A DNA stretch of 64,000 nt from Eudromia elegans. Taxonomy: Eukaryota; Chordata; Aves; Tinamiformes; Tinamidae. Where the stretch lies: positions 587,212 to 651,211 of the forward strand of contig PTEX01000340.1 of the NCBI GenBank assembly GCA_003342815.1, written 5' to 3'. The position numbers were made by a program, and so were the translations under genes. Positions within the stretch are counted from its first letter, which is position 1; every line of letters begins with the position of its first letter. Shown piece after piece: positions 24,286 to 36,400 of the stretch. The notes beneath the pieces were generated by a model. The model was given only the letters and a program-made list of their open reading frames with translations. It was not told the origin of the DNA and did no database searches.

Positions 24286-27200
24286 AGAGAAAGAATGAAT
24301 CTTTGCATTTCTATCAGCTTCTGTATTGCTAGGTTTCTATGCTTTGAAACTACCGGAGGAAAAAAGCTAGAAGTGAGATTGTATTAGAAAATAAACACAC
24401 ACATAGGATGCTAAGAAGTTTATATCTAGAAAGAAAAGTGCTCACTCTTTTTGCAAGTGTGCTGCCAAACTGAAGTTATGTTATATTAATCCTGCTGAAG
24501 GACCTCTGCTAATCTTGTTTAGACTCAAGTTTACTATTCAAATATGAGTCAAATCTCAAAAGAATCGACAAATCTAAAAACCATCATGATTCAGACAGAG
24601 CTTTATAGAATTTCAGCAGGCCATGAATATGAGGGACTCTTTTTCGAGCACAGAATGCCTCATTTTTCTCTACACTTAGTGCACTGCAGGTCCACTACTC
24701 AATCTGACTACTCTGTCAGCAAGTGACAAAATGAATAAGGTTTTCTCAGAAAGCAGCTGACCAAATTCAAAGCCCAAGTCAAAACATGAACTTTCCAGAC
24801 ATCTGCCACACATCCACTTCTGCAGAAATCCTAAACACATTAAAACTAGGCACTAACATAAAACATGAAAAAATTCCTAACCTTGCAGAAAGGTACTTGA
24901 GCAAAGGTGTTGGTTTAGTTCTTCTGCCTTTCGTAATAATAATTTTCTCACCAGCTATAAGCATCTCAGATAAAAATAACTATGCCAGTAACTCATTAAT
25001 AAATATCATAGTTCTCAAGAAATCATCCAGGTGTTACAGGACAAGAAAATTGCATGGCAAATAAACTGAAATTGTTCAGTTCACCATTCAGTAGCCACAA
25101 AGTTGTCAAACTTTAACCACGTATGTAGATAATTTGGTGCTTTTTTTTAAAAGCCTTTTCTAGAGCTAGCTAGGCTGTCTTTTATATCCGCTATGATATG
25201 ACAGTGCATATTACTAAGGATAAATATGCAGCACAGAAAACGAAAGCAAAAACAGTGCCTTTCTGCCATTTATCTTTATCAGGTCCTTTGACCTTCAGCA
25301 GATGAGTGAGCTGGTACGACAGCACTGACTACAGTGGTGTTTACCTTCCTAACAGTGCAGAGGCATTTCTAGAAAATGAAAGAACCATACAGAACTGCCC
25401 ACTAGAGAAGATACAGCAGTTTGGGATGCAGAAGGGATTATCCTGCAGGATCTTGTGCCCTGCAGCAAAATCAGCCCATGTTTGAAATTTGTTTATTATC
25501 CTCAGGGAAGCTTCTCCTTCTCCCTTTGGTCAGTGGCAAAGCACAATTCATCTCTTGACTACGACCTCAGCAGGTCCTTTCAGCTGTTGCTCCCATGAAT
25601 AGAACTGGCAAATCAGTGGCAAGAGACTCTCCTCTATTCTTCCACTTTGGATCTCTCCAATTATGAATATTTTGTTAGGTGTATGGTTCATTCTGAACTG
25701 TAGAAAACAAAAAGCAGAAGATCCTTATTTCTTTGCACAAACTCTAGCTCACCTCCATTCCCATAGAGGAATACAGCATTTATATGATGAGACTCAAGTT
25801 GGGGGGAAAAAAAAAAAAAAAAAGGTGGGGTGAGGGGCAAGGCATCCTGCATAACACACACAAGCGTGGATGTGACACCATTTATGAGCTTTGCACAGCA
25901 CGTCTTCTGCCCAGATTCAGCCATGAGTTGCAGTGGCCAATCACCAGTCTAGAGAAGAGCCCTCTTATATGGCATGAATCACTGGCACCTGAGCACATGC
26001 AAGGAGGTGAATGTCTCATGAGGCACCAGCTGGTGCTGTTTTTTTTCCTGTCTGCTTTAGGGCATCTCTGCAGAAGGCAAGTCCTCAACTTGTTTTGATC
26101 TGGCTACCGATTTTGGATGCCTTGGTTTTCAAATGCTATATTACAGATACCTTCAAGGAGCCTAATTATTGTGGGGACGATCTTCCCACCCATTTCTTCA
26201 CTCTAAAATTGGTCGTGTGAGACTTCTGCACTTGGACTCTGCATATTTTGCATACCCAAAAATATATTTGCGTTGGAAACTGGCAGCTGGTGGTGCAGTG
26301 TAAACACAGACTTTTGATGATCACCTGTTCAGACACATGAATGCAACTACACATGTATTTTTGGGCACCGGAGCTTGTGCATATCTCACTTAAATAAGGA
26401 TTATATTTCTGTTTGTGAGCCTCTGTGAAATTATAGATAATAATTTTTAAACTTAGCTCCATGTCTTCACACAACTCGAACCAGATTTTACCGTGTCAAA
26501 GGTGCTGAAGCAACCTCATTACTGGATGAGCAAGAAAGAGGCAAATGTTTTGTGAACTAAAGAAGCAAGCAAACAAACATACACTTGAATTTTCAAAGTC
26601 CCTGCATCCTCACTGGCACAAGGACAGCAGGATGCCAAGACAGAAAATAACACTGAGGTGATCTGTAGTGCTCTGAGGCACACCTTACTGGAAGGCCTTC
26701 AATTCAGCCTGCCTTCCCCTACAGGTAAAGCCAGGGAGAGGCTCTGAAAGGATCCCAGAAAGGATGCTCAAAGACAGCTTGTCACTCTCCTTTTCACTGT
26801 TTTTCCCCTGCAGCCAGTTCAATGGTCCCAGCTGAAGCACCAAAATAAGAACAGAGGAGGTCCCACAAGCTAGGGAGATGATAAAATGCTGAAAATCCGT
26901 TCTAGGATGTTTGTTAGTTTGTTTAAGGCTGCCATTTGCCATGTAGAGCACTGTAGGCCCACTTGGACCCAATTTGTCTCTGTGTTGCCATACGAAATGA
27001 GCAGCTCGAGGAGGATGGTACATGAACCTACATGTGGCCCTGATTTGGACTTAGACAACTGTTTCTGGCCTCATCATAAGAACATCAACCATAATTAAAT
27101 CAGCCCTGGCACATATGTCCCTGTAACTTTTACAAAAGAAATACCTGGAGGCCCAGTACCTGGGGTCCCTCATCTTTCTGGTCATGCAGGTAGAGTGAGC

Positions 27201-30060
27201 TGAGTTAAGCAGACTCTGAACTACACAGAAGTGGAAAAGGCATTTTTTAATCCTGCAAATATTTCCAGCCAAAGAATAACAGAGCATGATGCGGACGGTG
27301 ATCTAAACCTGGGAGAAACCAAGAATGAAGAAAAAACAAGGGTAAAAGAAGCTTGAAAAGAGAAACAAAGCAAAAGGTTGTTCCAAGAGAGATGGATACA
27401 TCAAAGAGAGGTCTTTCACTCTTACTGAATATGATGCAAAGCAAAAATAAGAACTAAACCTTCACCTTCCAGAGACTACTTTTCACACGCTACTTCCTGC
27501 AAATAGCGTTTAGTGTTCTGCCTCAGCAGGCAGCCAAAAGGCACTAGAAAGTAAGAGTTCACCTGCAGATAGACTTGGACTTGATACCAGGATATGTGAA
27601 CGGCAGTGGTGAGAGGAAACTACTGAAACCACATAAGCCTGCTTCCAATGTGCATGTATTCTTTTTTCTGCCAGTTAACTGAAATTTAAAAATAGTTAAG
27701 CATAATTACAGCTTGACGCTCCGCTGCATTGTTTTACAGAGGATCCAGGATTGATTTTGCACTGCTTTTAGCACAGAAGTGAGAATTACTTCACTGACAA
27801 CATACCAAGGAGATTATTGCTGGGCTATCACTGAACCCAAGGCAATTCATTCACAGAACCTGTACCTAGGACAGAAAAAACACAAAGCACATGGCAGATT
27901 CTGCTGGTGTACCTGAGTAACACCAATTCAGGCATGTTATTTCCTGAAAACCCTTTGATAAGCAAGGAAACCACCTACATGACTATGAGCAGATAATTGT
28001 TATTTCCAGGTATTCTTGTTATTTTGGCCCAATAGCCAAATTCTGAATCAGAAAGGCTATTTCCCCAGAAGCACAGGTACACCGGTCAGCTTTCTTGCTC
28101 CATACATACAACATAGGTACTTTCTGGAAATCCTTCCTGGAGGATCACACATGACTTGCTTTCTCAAAGACATCCCCACACATGCACCACAAATAACTGC
28201 ACTTATGTGAAACTATAATCAGGAAAAAATATTTCCTATTATTTTCTGGATACAAAACTGATAATCTGGACATCTCAAGGAAAGAGGAAGCCTCTCACTG
28301 TCTGCTTTCCATAAAAAAAAATTCTTATGTACAGCTCTGCAGACACTCAGGCCAAAACAAGCAAGCACAGAACATAAACGCCCCGCTTCAGGCCCTCAAC
28401 GGGCCTCAGACTTGTTTTTTCCTCCACAGCAGACTGATTATGAGTATGGAGCTTCACACCTGGCTCCAAGAACCAAGCTAGTAACATGAAGCAAACCCCT
28501 CAACACCAGGTTGCACCAAGGGCAGGGTAGTGCTCAGGGCTAATTTCAGTTTTCCTCCCACGTGCTCAGCATTTCGTTGGCCACTGCTGCTCTAAGATGA
28601 GCACTGTGATATTGTGAGGTATTTACCTTCCAGAGTCCTTTTTCCTGACTGCAGGACATGAAGCACAGATTCAGCAGATGATGGCTCCATTAAGAAGCAT
28701 GCCGCTATGTAGGCTCTGAAAATCACTCTTCTCTGGGAATGGAGAGAGGTTTTGAGTGTGGAGTGAAAAGCTCAGGTAGCCACCGAAGCAGTTAAATAAA
28801 ACTTGGCACTTCACAATCACATTCAGCCTGAGATCTGAGGACACTTGGCATAAGAGAGCACAGACAAATGTACTCGCGTTTGCAAACAGTATGCCGGCAC
28901 CAACCCAATTCCTGGAGATTCTTGAGCACAGCTGGAAACAAAGGAGCAGTTTCTATTTAATATCAGGCCCAAATATCAGCCATATGGTAAAGCACCAGCC
29001 TCATAACCTCTGGAACATTTTGAGACTCTCTTCTCCAAAATACTTAAATACTTAATAAAATAGAGCAATAATGAGTGGGAAGGTGGTAACATGCCTATTT
29101 TTCTTGGCCCTCAGGAGGAAGTTCTTGGTTAACCAAAATTCCACAACAGGATTTTGGCAAGGTGATACAAACTGGGCTGAAATTCTTGTCCTTTTTTTTT
29201 TTTCTTTTCAGTTTCTCATCTTTTCAGCAGGCACCATTAGAAACGTTATGCCAAATGTTCCAAAGGAATCATGTCTGGGTACATTCATTGATAGTACATG
29301 ATCCTGGAGGAGGGAAGGGTGTTTACTTTGTGACTTGTGACTTTACTTTGTTTCTGGCACAACATCCAGAACACCTATGTAATTATGAAGTATTAATAAC
29401 GGCCTTTCATAGGCCATTTCTAAAAAGAATCTTCCAGAAGACCAAGCCAGAAGAGAAATTACAATTAAAGGCTGCTGCTTTGCTGAAATGCCAGGCCAGA
29501 TGGAACAGTCCTAATTTTCATTATCAGGCACTAGCAAATAATATGGCTTTTACAAAGATAAAATCAGATGTGGCTGTTCTTGTAGTTATTCCCTCTAGCA
29601 GCTTCCTCATTTCTGCAGCTGTCTGCACCATCACTTAATGCCGAACATGCCTGTTCTTCTGTGGCTTAGCTATGGTAATATTCACCCCACAACCATCCCT
29701 CTACTGCATCACATATTTGAGCAGCCACATGATATGTCAGTATTTTGAGAAAGGAGAAGTTTACCTAAGACATGCTCGTAGGAACTGGATGAAACTGCAA
29801 AAAGTTTACACAAGCTGCTGGTTCACCTCTTCCTCTTTTTCTGTTCAAGTAGGAGTGTTCCTCACTCTTTGTCATAGGTTTATGGAGAAATGAAGCATGA
29901 GTGACAACTACACACTCAGCCCCTGAAGCCTGCAAAGGATGGCGCTCTGCTCAGGAGCACTCTGCAATGCCACACAGAGCATAACCAGGTAACAAACTCT
30001 CAGCCCTACATCAAGGCTCAGCTCAGGATGCTGTTTAACCATTAACCAGGTCACCAAGCC

Positions 30061-30080
30061 AAAAAAAAAAAAAAAAAAAA
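30061..30080 (+). repeat. A20 tract
   Basis: Uninterrupted run of 20 A residues. No target-site duplication or element body is evident next to it. Confidence 0.9.
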
Positions 30081-32704
30081 GATTAGAAAGGAGAACACCA
30101 ATTCAGGTCTCTGAAGCCCAACAAGTTTGGTTACCCCTACCTGCGAGATTAACAAGTCTAGCCAGAAGGCTACTTACAGGACAGGCAGTACCAGCAGTGC
30201 CTGAACACGCTGCAAGACTGTCACATTTACAGCACCAACCATTCCTAACCCTGGGGCACCAGTGCAAACAGATGCCATGATTTAAGCCCTATCCCAAATG
30301 ATCAGTCTGCCAACCTCTGCTGCCAGCTGAGCTGCTAAACCTCTGCAGTGCTGCCTGCAAGCGCCAGGACCTTCTCTCACGGCAGGCAGGAAGATGCCTT
30401 GGTCCTTGGCATGTTTCACTAGATCTCATCTGTTTCTGGCACCTGTACCTTGAACAGAGTGTCTCTCTATGCCATTGTACTACTGCATGGAGGTGTGAAC
30501 ACCAGATGAAGTTAAATTATTATGATTTCCATATGCAGTAATATGTAGTTCACAATGTCTGCCTGGCCTGTGTGCACGCATAAAACTCTCGAAGGTTTGA
30601 TCTCGGCCTTAATGAGGTTAACAGCCATCTCCATGTGAAGCCTCTTGCCACTCTAGTGAGTATCATTCTCCTCTAATAAATGAGAAAAATGAACAAAAAC
30701 AGACTTAAAAAAAAAAAAAAAAAAGAGCAGGCTTCTCTCATGGCTGCTATAAATCAGATGACTGAAAGCGATCAAATTCTACTGAAATCTCACCTTTGTC
30801 TGCAGGGGTCATGAGGGTCTCCAAAAACATATCCCTATTTATTTGGCTACTTCTAAGTGAACCTGATTAATTCATTTGAGGATTCCTAAATTTACATACA
30901 CCAACTTTTTCTCCTAGTCTTTCCACACATTAAATGAGCGCAGTAATTCATTTCTATAATACAGAGGTGTCATGAGTGTTATGCAATGTTTCCAAAGCTT
31001 TTGCAAATGGAACCTTCTAAGGAATTATTTTTGAAGTTTCGCGGCATTTTTACTGTGTCCTTTTTAAAGTCCCATTCGCTGACTTTAAGGAGCTACCAAA
31101 ATGACGTTCCTGAAGATCACGGATGTGTCTTTAAGACAGCTCTTTTTTCTCTTCTGCACGCACAGCTCCTTGCTGGGAGGCTTCTATCTAGCAATCATTT
31201 ATGATTTGCCAAACATCTATCTGCGAAGGACATTTGTTCATAGTGGACTTGAGTATTTTAATGGCTATGTTTCCTTCTTAATGCTAGTTAGGGGGAAACA
31301 GTCCTTTGAATTCAATGCCTGAGGAAGGTGAGTGGGAGGGAGGCCTCATGACAAAAGTTCCACACAATTAGGCGATTGTGTGTGAGGGACAGCTTCAAGA
31401 CAATGAAACACTCCACAGTTTAAAATAATCATCACAGGGTGTGTTTTCTGATTTTTTTCCTCCAGCAAGAGAATCCACATTTCTCCATTTTACATTTTTA
31501 TGCATTGTCATGATATTAACACACACTGCTCTCACCATCAGATGCAGTTTTTGCAATTACTCCAGTTATTTTAGGTTTTCATACAGCAACACCAAAATCA
31601 ACATTTTGGTCTTCAAAATGCTGTGCACTTCAGCCTCGTGGCAACAGATGGTGAGTGCTGGCAGGGTTGCACTGAATGAAACACCACTCCTCTCAGAGGT
31701 GCACGGTTCTCACTGCACCTTTTCCACATGAGCTTATCTGCAAAAAGCAGTACTACAGAATTTCTTACTGCAGAGAGATATTTTCTTGCTTTTTTTGCCT
31801 TATCTTCTGCATGAGCCCTGTAAAGCTTTGTTGTGCCTGTTTTTTTCTGGGAGCGAGTTCTGAAGGCAGCCGGGGTTCTTGCTTTGCTCTGTCCCACAGC
31901 AGTGCCCTTGGCTGACCAGGAATTGCCTTCTTGCCTGCCACCCTGCGAACCCGCCTCCACAGCTGCACCTCTTGCAAAGGAGCAAGCAGAAAAGCGAAGG
32001 AGGCGGCTTCACAAACGCCACATGTGGGCAGGCAAAGATGTCACAGAAAAAGCCAGGCCAAGCAGGCATCTGAGGTGGCACATGCCAGCAAGAGCTGGCC
32101 TAAAAGGCAGGGAAAAAGACAAGCGAGCGGCACAGGATGGTGGAAAAACACAATGGAGAGGTGGCCATGTTTGTAATGCTGTAACAAGCCACTCATTAAA
32201 TAAACTTGCAATTGAAAGATACTGCTACTAATAAAAACTTCCACCTTAGAAGATATCAAGCATAAATCCCATAAAATCCCATAGCTTTGCAGAAGCAGTC
32301 TTAAAAACCTTAGGGACTATCATCAGACCTTAGAAGAAGTTCTTCTGACAAGGAAATGTATGACAGCTCCTCATCCCGAGGTGACCTCTCTCTACTCCAG
32401 CATGTAGTAAAGTGAAGGGAACATCCTCCTGAAGCACAGGACAAGAAAAAAAAATCATTTTCATGGCCAAGTCCACTTGTTTTTAAAGCTGAAATTATTT
32501 GTCTACTCTCTGAGCCTGACAGATCCTTCCCAAGAAGGGAGCTACGTAAGATGCCCGGTGTGTCACCAGCCCTAGTTATTAATTTTGGTATACGCGATGG
32601 GGATAAAGCACAGCTTACATATGCAATGCCTTTCTGCTGTGGAAAGCCTCAACCCAAAACGAACCGACACTCATTTTGGTACTCGTAGTTTCAGTGCTGA
32701 CCTG

Positions 32705-32725
32705 AAAAAAAAAGGGGGGGGGGGG
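32705..32725 (+). repeat. A9G12 homopolymer junction
   Basis: Nine A residues are followed directly by twelve G residues, about 600 bp upstream of the TXN transcription start region. Confidence 0.9.
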
Positions 32726-33205
32726 TAATTTTACTTTGCAATCTGATGTTTGCCTGCCTTTTAACTTTTGAAAAATGACATTTCTCTTTATACAAATAAT
32801 TTTATATAACTTCATATAAATACTTGTAAACTTATGTAACAAATGCATATGTGCAAATAATGCTCCGCCACAGCCCTTCCAGTTCCAGTAAAGCGCACTA
32901 CACGACAGCGCCAAGGAACAACGCCGGCCTCCGCAGAGCAGGAGGGGGGAGGAGGGGGCGGAGGAAAGCCGCGCGGCTCCGCGTAAGCACAGAGGGCGCC
33001 TCCGAAAATACTTCCTGCTCATCGTTACACAGCACTTTTTCCCGAAGTCACAGGGTTTGGGGCTTGTGGGGTTTTTTTTTCCTCCTAGCTGCGTAGATGG
33101 GCGCGGGCGCCACGGCGGGGCCCGCCCTCTCCTCAGGCCGCGCAGGCGGGCGCTCCCCTCCCCCCGCGCGTGCGCGCGCGCCAACGGCCGCCAACAGCCG
33201 CGCCG

Positions 33206-33218
33206 TGACGTGACGTCA
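33206..33218 (+). promoter_or_regulatory. TXN: CRE (TGACGTCA) with an adjacent TGACG half-site
   Basis: A perfect palindromic cAMP-response element at 33211-33218 is directly preceded by a TGACG half-site at 33206-33210. This is the binding motif of CREB/ATF bZIP factors. It lies about 180 bp upstream of the start codon and about 100 bp upstream of the likely transcription start. Confidence 0.75.
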
Positions 33219-33256
33219 CGCGGCGGGCGGTGGGGGATGGCGGCGGGAGGGGGGGC

Positions 33257-33268
33257 TGCGCCTGCGCG
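33257..33268 (+). promoter_or_regulatory. TXN: NRF1-like motif
   Basis: TGCGCCTGCGCG is close to the NRF1 consensus (GCGCATGCGC core), with C in place of the central A. Confidence 0.4.
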
Positions 33269-33289
33269 CTGCTCCGCGCCGCGGCGGCG

Positions 33290-33299
33290 GGTACTTAAG
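33290..33299 (+). promoter_or_regulatory. TXN: TATA-like element of TXN
   Basis: GGTACTTAAG at 33290-33299 is the only AT-rich block between the GC-rich promoter and exon 1. It is placed to set a start at about 33320-33330, giving a 5' UTR of about 70 nt. The match to the TATA consensus is weak. Confidence 0.35.
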
Positions 33300-33395
33300 G
33301 GCGGGCGCGCGGCGGCAGCGGGAGCGCGCGGCGGCGTGAGGCGACAGCGGAGCTTGAGTGGAGGCGCGTGAGTGGGGACGAGGCCCTCCGCCACC

Positions 33396-33419
33396 ATGGT
33401 GAAGAGCGTGGGCAGCCTG
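33396..33419 (+). CDS. TXN: TXN coding exon 1 (residues 1-8)
   Basis: Encodes MVKSVGSL and ends at the donor GTGAGT (33420). The ATG is the first in the inferred mRNA and has a strong Kozak context. Confidence 0.96.
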
Positions 33420-36400
33420 GTGAGTGCCTCGGGGCGGCGGGCACGCGGCCCTTCCGCCACGGGCGACGACGACGAGGAGGAGGCGGCGGCGGCTCGTGGC
33501 CTCCCCGCCACGGGGGAGGGGGGGTCCGCGTGTGGCTGCCGGGCTGGCGCGATCCCCGCCGGCCGCCATGCCGGGAAGGGGCGCGGATACGGGCACTGCA
33601 GCGTGCGGGAGCCGGGAGCCGCTCAGTGCTGAGGTAACGGGAGCTGCTGGCCTTAGAAAACAACAGATAAATGAAATGCGTTCGCCTCACGGCTGGCTCT
33701 GTGTGGTGCTCGCCCCAAGGACACGTCGCTGGCCGTGCGATAGCGCGAGCTTTCCCGCGCGGACGCGGCCTGGGCGAGGGAAGGGTGTTAGTGCTGCTGT
33801 GGGGACAGCCACATGCGGCGGGCCCGAGTCTCGTGCCCCTTTTTGCATCTTTGCGCTTGAAATCTGAGGCCGCAGCCCCTTGCGGTGGTGGAGGCCTTAG
33901 GCTGCGTGCTCAGTGTCCTGCGAAGCTGAGGCCCTACCGGGAACGTCCCCGCTGCCGGAGAGCCGTGCTCCCTGCTCGGAGGCCTCTGCGGCACCCTTGT
34001 CCTGCCACGCTGATCCTGGTGGGAGCTCACGTGCCGCGAGGACAGAGCTGGCCGCAGTTACCATTGCCTCTGTGCCTGGGTGCTGCGAGCTCTGCCCGAA
34101 ATGCAGCACCCGCTTCACGCCTGCCCTGCCGGTGGGTGAGCAGAAGGGGTTAAGTCCTGTGGTGAGGACTGAAGGTTTTCACACAGAACGGAACTTCATT
34201 AATAAGTGATGGATAAACCTGGCTCTGGAGGAGGTGTGCAGTGTGGCCTAGCCTCGGGAATGGGAGTGGGCAGCCTCTGCCCTGCCTGCTGGGAGTACTG
34301 ATGTGCTGCACATACCAAGGATCTGCAGTAAAACAGCACCTTGTGGTGTCCAGCTGTCTTGATCACATGGTCAGGTTGCATGCACATAGAAAGTGGTGTT
34401 TTAACATCAGTCCTTCATGTGCACTGTGACTAGGATTTGAGTTAATAGCTTTAAAGGACAGCAGAATTAAAGCTTTATATTCTCTTCAGCTACAAAGAGG
34501 AAGAACCTGTCATCTGTCACTTAAAGGCAAAGCTTCTATGAGACAGCTTCTTTAAAGGGGTGTGGGCATGATGGCCAACTAAATGTGACCTGTTTCCTCC
34601 CAGACACTTTCAGAAACTGGCTGGCTTCTGGAGGATGGCTGGTTTCACTTAGTGCTTCTTCAGGCCATCTCGCGCTTCCAGTAGCGGACAGGAGGAGCAG
34701 CACTTCTGCAGATTGCTTCTTGAGCCTGTAGCTGATGACTCACAGAAACGCTGGTATGATTAGGTTATGCCTTTGGGAGCTGCAATTAAAGTGATATATA
34801 AATTAATGAGCTGCAAGAGTCCAGAAATCAAAAAGCTGAAGTTTTCCTCCTTGCCCTGACTCCTGTTTGAAGCAAAGGAGATCCTGCAGACCTACAGCTT
34901 CAGATGTAGTTGACAGTATTAGAAGTAGTCTCTGCTGTCAATGAAGTCAGCTAAATCTTCGGTCTCTTTTTGCTAGATACCTATTTATAAGCCAAAAAAA
35001 ATGTATTAACAGGTTAGTGCTCAGCTTATGATTGACAGAGTTAATCTAAGTTCAAGGGCAGCTTCATATGTGCTGGAAATAACATCTGCAAGCAAGTTGG
35101 CTGACTAAGGCTGACCTGCATGTCTGTTGTAGAGACTTCTTATGCTGCTGTCCTTCATCAGCAGCCTCCATTCTAAGGCATTACCTAGTGCTGGGCATCT
35201 GCACCTGTATTATAGCCTTTAGCCATCTGTTTTCCCCTAGCTGGCTGGCAGAAACTGAGGTCTGCTCTGCATCTGCTTGCTGAGAGCAGGACCTGTTGTT
35301 ATGGTGGAGGACATGCAAAACAAGTGCCTGCCTGTGCTGAGTGAGGCCTGTCCTTAGGTGTTAAAGTGCCGTGCAGAGATTAGCATCTTCAGGAGAACGG
35401 CAATAGCAGAGCCATGTGGGTTCTCCTGCCTATGTAACCTAATGGGTTGGTGGAGCACAACTTGCTAGTGTCTACAATGATTTGTTTCCTATATGAAACA
35501 TTGTTTCCATCATTTTGAGGTAAACCAGAAAGGCCAAGTAGCTTGTCTGCTGATTTGGTCTTCCCCTCTCCAAAAATCTTAAGCTCTTCAGGAGATGTGC
35601 TGGCAGTTGTTCAAGTTTGGTATCTCTAGCAATGCCAAGCCTTTGGACCCTGTTCCTCTCCTCCATCCCACCCTGACAATTTCAGCTGATATTGGAGGTG
35701 AGTCACAGGGCAGCCCCTGGCAGAAATCGATGGAGGCAGCAGCCAGGGACATGGTCACCAGGGCTGTGTAGCCTGTGATAACCTGAAGTTGAGGCCTCTG
35801 GTCTTCCCTTGTCCTGTGCAGTAGTGACACGTGATGAGTGTGCACAGCACCAGTGAATGAGGGCCGGGTTCCTTTTAACGGATAGTGTTTCTGCGCAACT
35901 TGACGGGAGATCCCTGGGGTAAGGGGAAGGGATACATGTGAGAAGCAGCGCCAGGGCAGAGGCACAAGAGGCTGTGTTGCAATCCAGCTGTACAACTTGG
36001 CATGTTGAAGGGGTTGCAGGGAGCAGCAGGGGTTCCTGAGTTCTGGAGTTTTGAATTTTATTGACAGGCTAATTTAAACACAGGGATGCAGGAGTAGACA
36101 GTAGGTCAGTGCAGCTGGGAGGGATGTGGAGAGACTGTGGAAGACTTTCCCTCCCTCGTCTTGGAGTGTGAGAGTGGATCATATGGGATGTTAGCTACTG
36201 CTCTTATACCAAACTAAGTATCTAAGATGTGAGGTTGGAAGAACTTGCCATGTGTAGAGTTACATATGGATGGAGAACAAAAATGTATCCTCAGGAACAG
36301 AGTGTAGCACAGGCTGTATTTATAGTTACAGCAAGTTGCAATAACTGCAACTGCAAATCCATAAGGGTAGTACAGGTGCTGACTGAGGACTCTGTGCATT

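Larger units (their letters stand above)
13971..32900. other. Long AT-rich intergenic stretch upstream of TXN; no gene supported
   Basis: I see no exon with a recognisable protein. The stretch contains homopolymer tracts (A18 at 22092-22109, A20 at 22621-22640, A17 at 25807-25823, A20 at 30061-30080, A18 at 30707-30724), A8G11 at 24267-24285, AT/CA-rich microsatellite sequence at 23742-23812, an AAT/AAC-rich run at about 17955-17990, and the Z-DNA candidate at 14977-15029. Open frames of up to about 168 codons (19120-19626 + and its - strand shadow) occur where stops are sparse and have no family features. In mammals TXNDC8 lies in the corresponding interval; I saw no WCGPC-type coding sequence that would mark it here. 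Confidence 0.6.
32900..34050. promoter_or_regulatory. TXN: CpG island of TXN
   Basis: CpG-dense sequence begins near 32920, peaks at 33090-33620 and fades by about 34050. It covers the TXN promoter, exon 1 and the start of intron 1. It contains GC-box-like and alternating CG sequence (33165-33182), a full CRE and an imperfect NRF1-like site, as expected for a broadly expressed gene. Long open frames on both strands inside it (up to 298 codons on the -) are a by-product of the base composition. Confidence 0.85.

Noticed and set aside
29162-29638. 158-codon + strand frame
   Set aside because: It starts in a poly(T)-encoded Phe run; frames of this length are expected by chance once or twice in 64 kb on six frames.
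2466-32900. Search for TXNDC8 or another thioredoxin-like exon between SVEP1 and TXN
   Set aside because: No WCGPC-like coding sequence or other thioredoxin motif was seen by eye. A tblastn search would be decisive.
32615-33511. 298-codon open frame on the - strand across the TXN promoter
   Set aside because: It is the longest frame in the window, but it lies antisense in the CpG island. Its first half is Arg/Pro/Ala-rich as expected from composition, its tail reads through the A9G12 tract, and it has no domain.
33368-34209. Several 60-160-codon + strand frames in and after TXN exon 1
   Set aside because: They continue past the good donor at 33420 or lie in intron 1 within GC-rich DNA; they are shadows of the CpG island.
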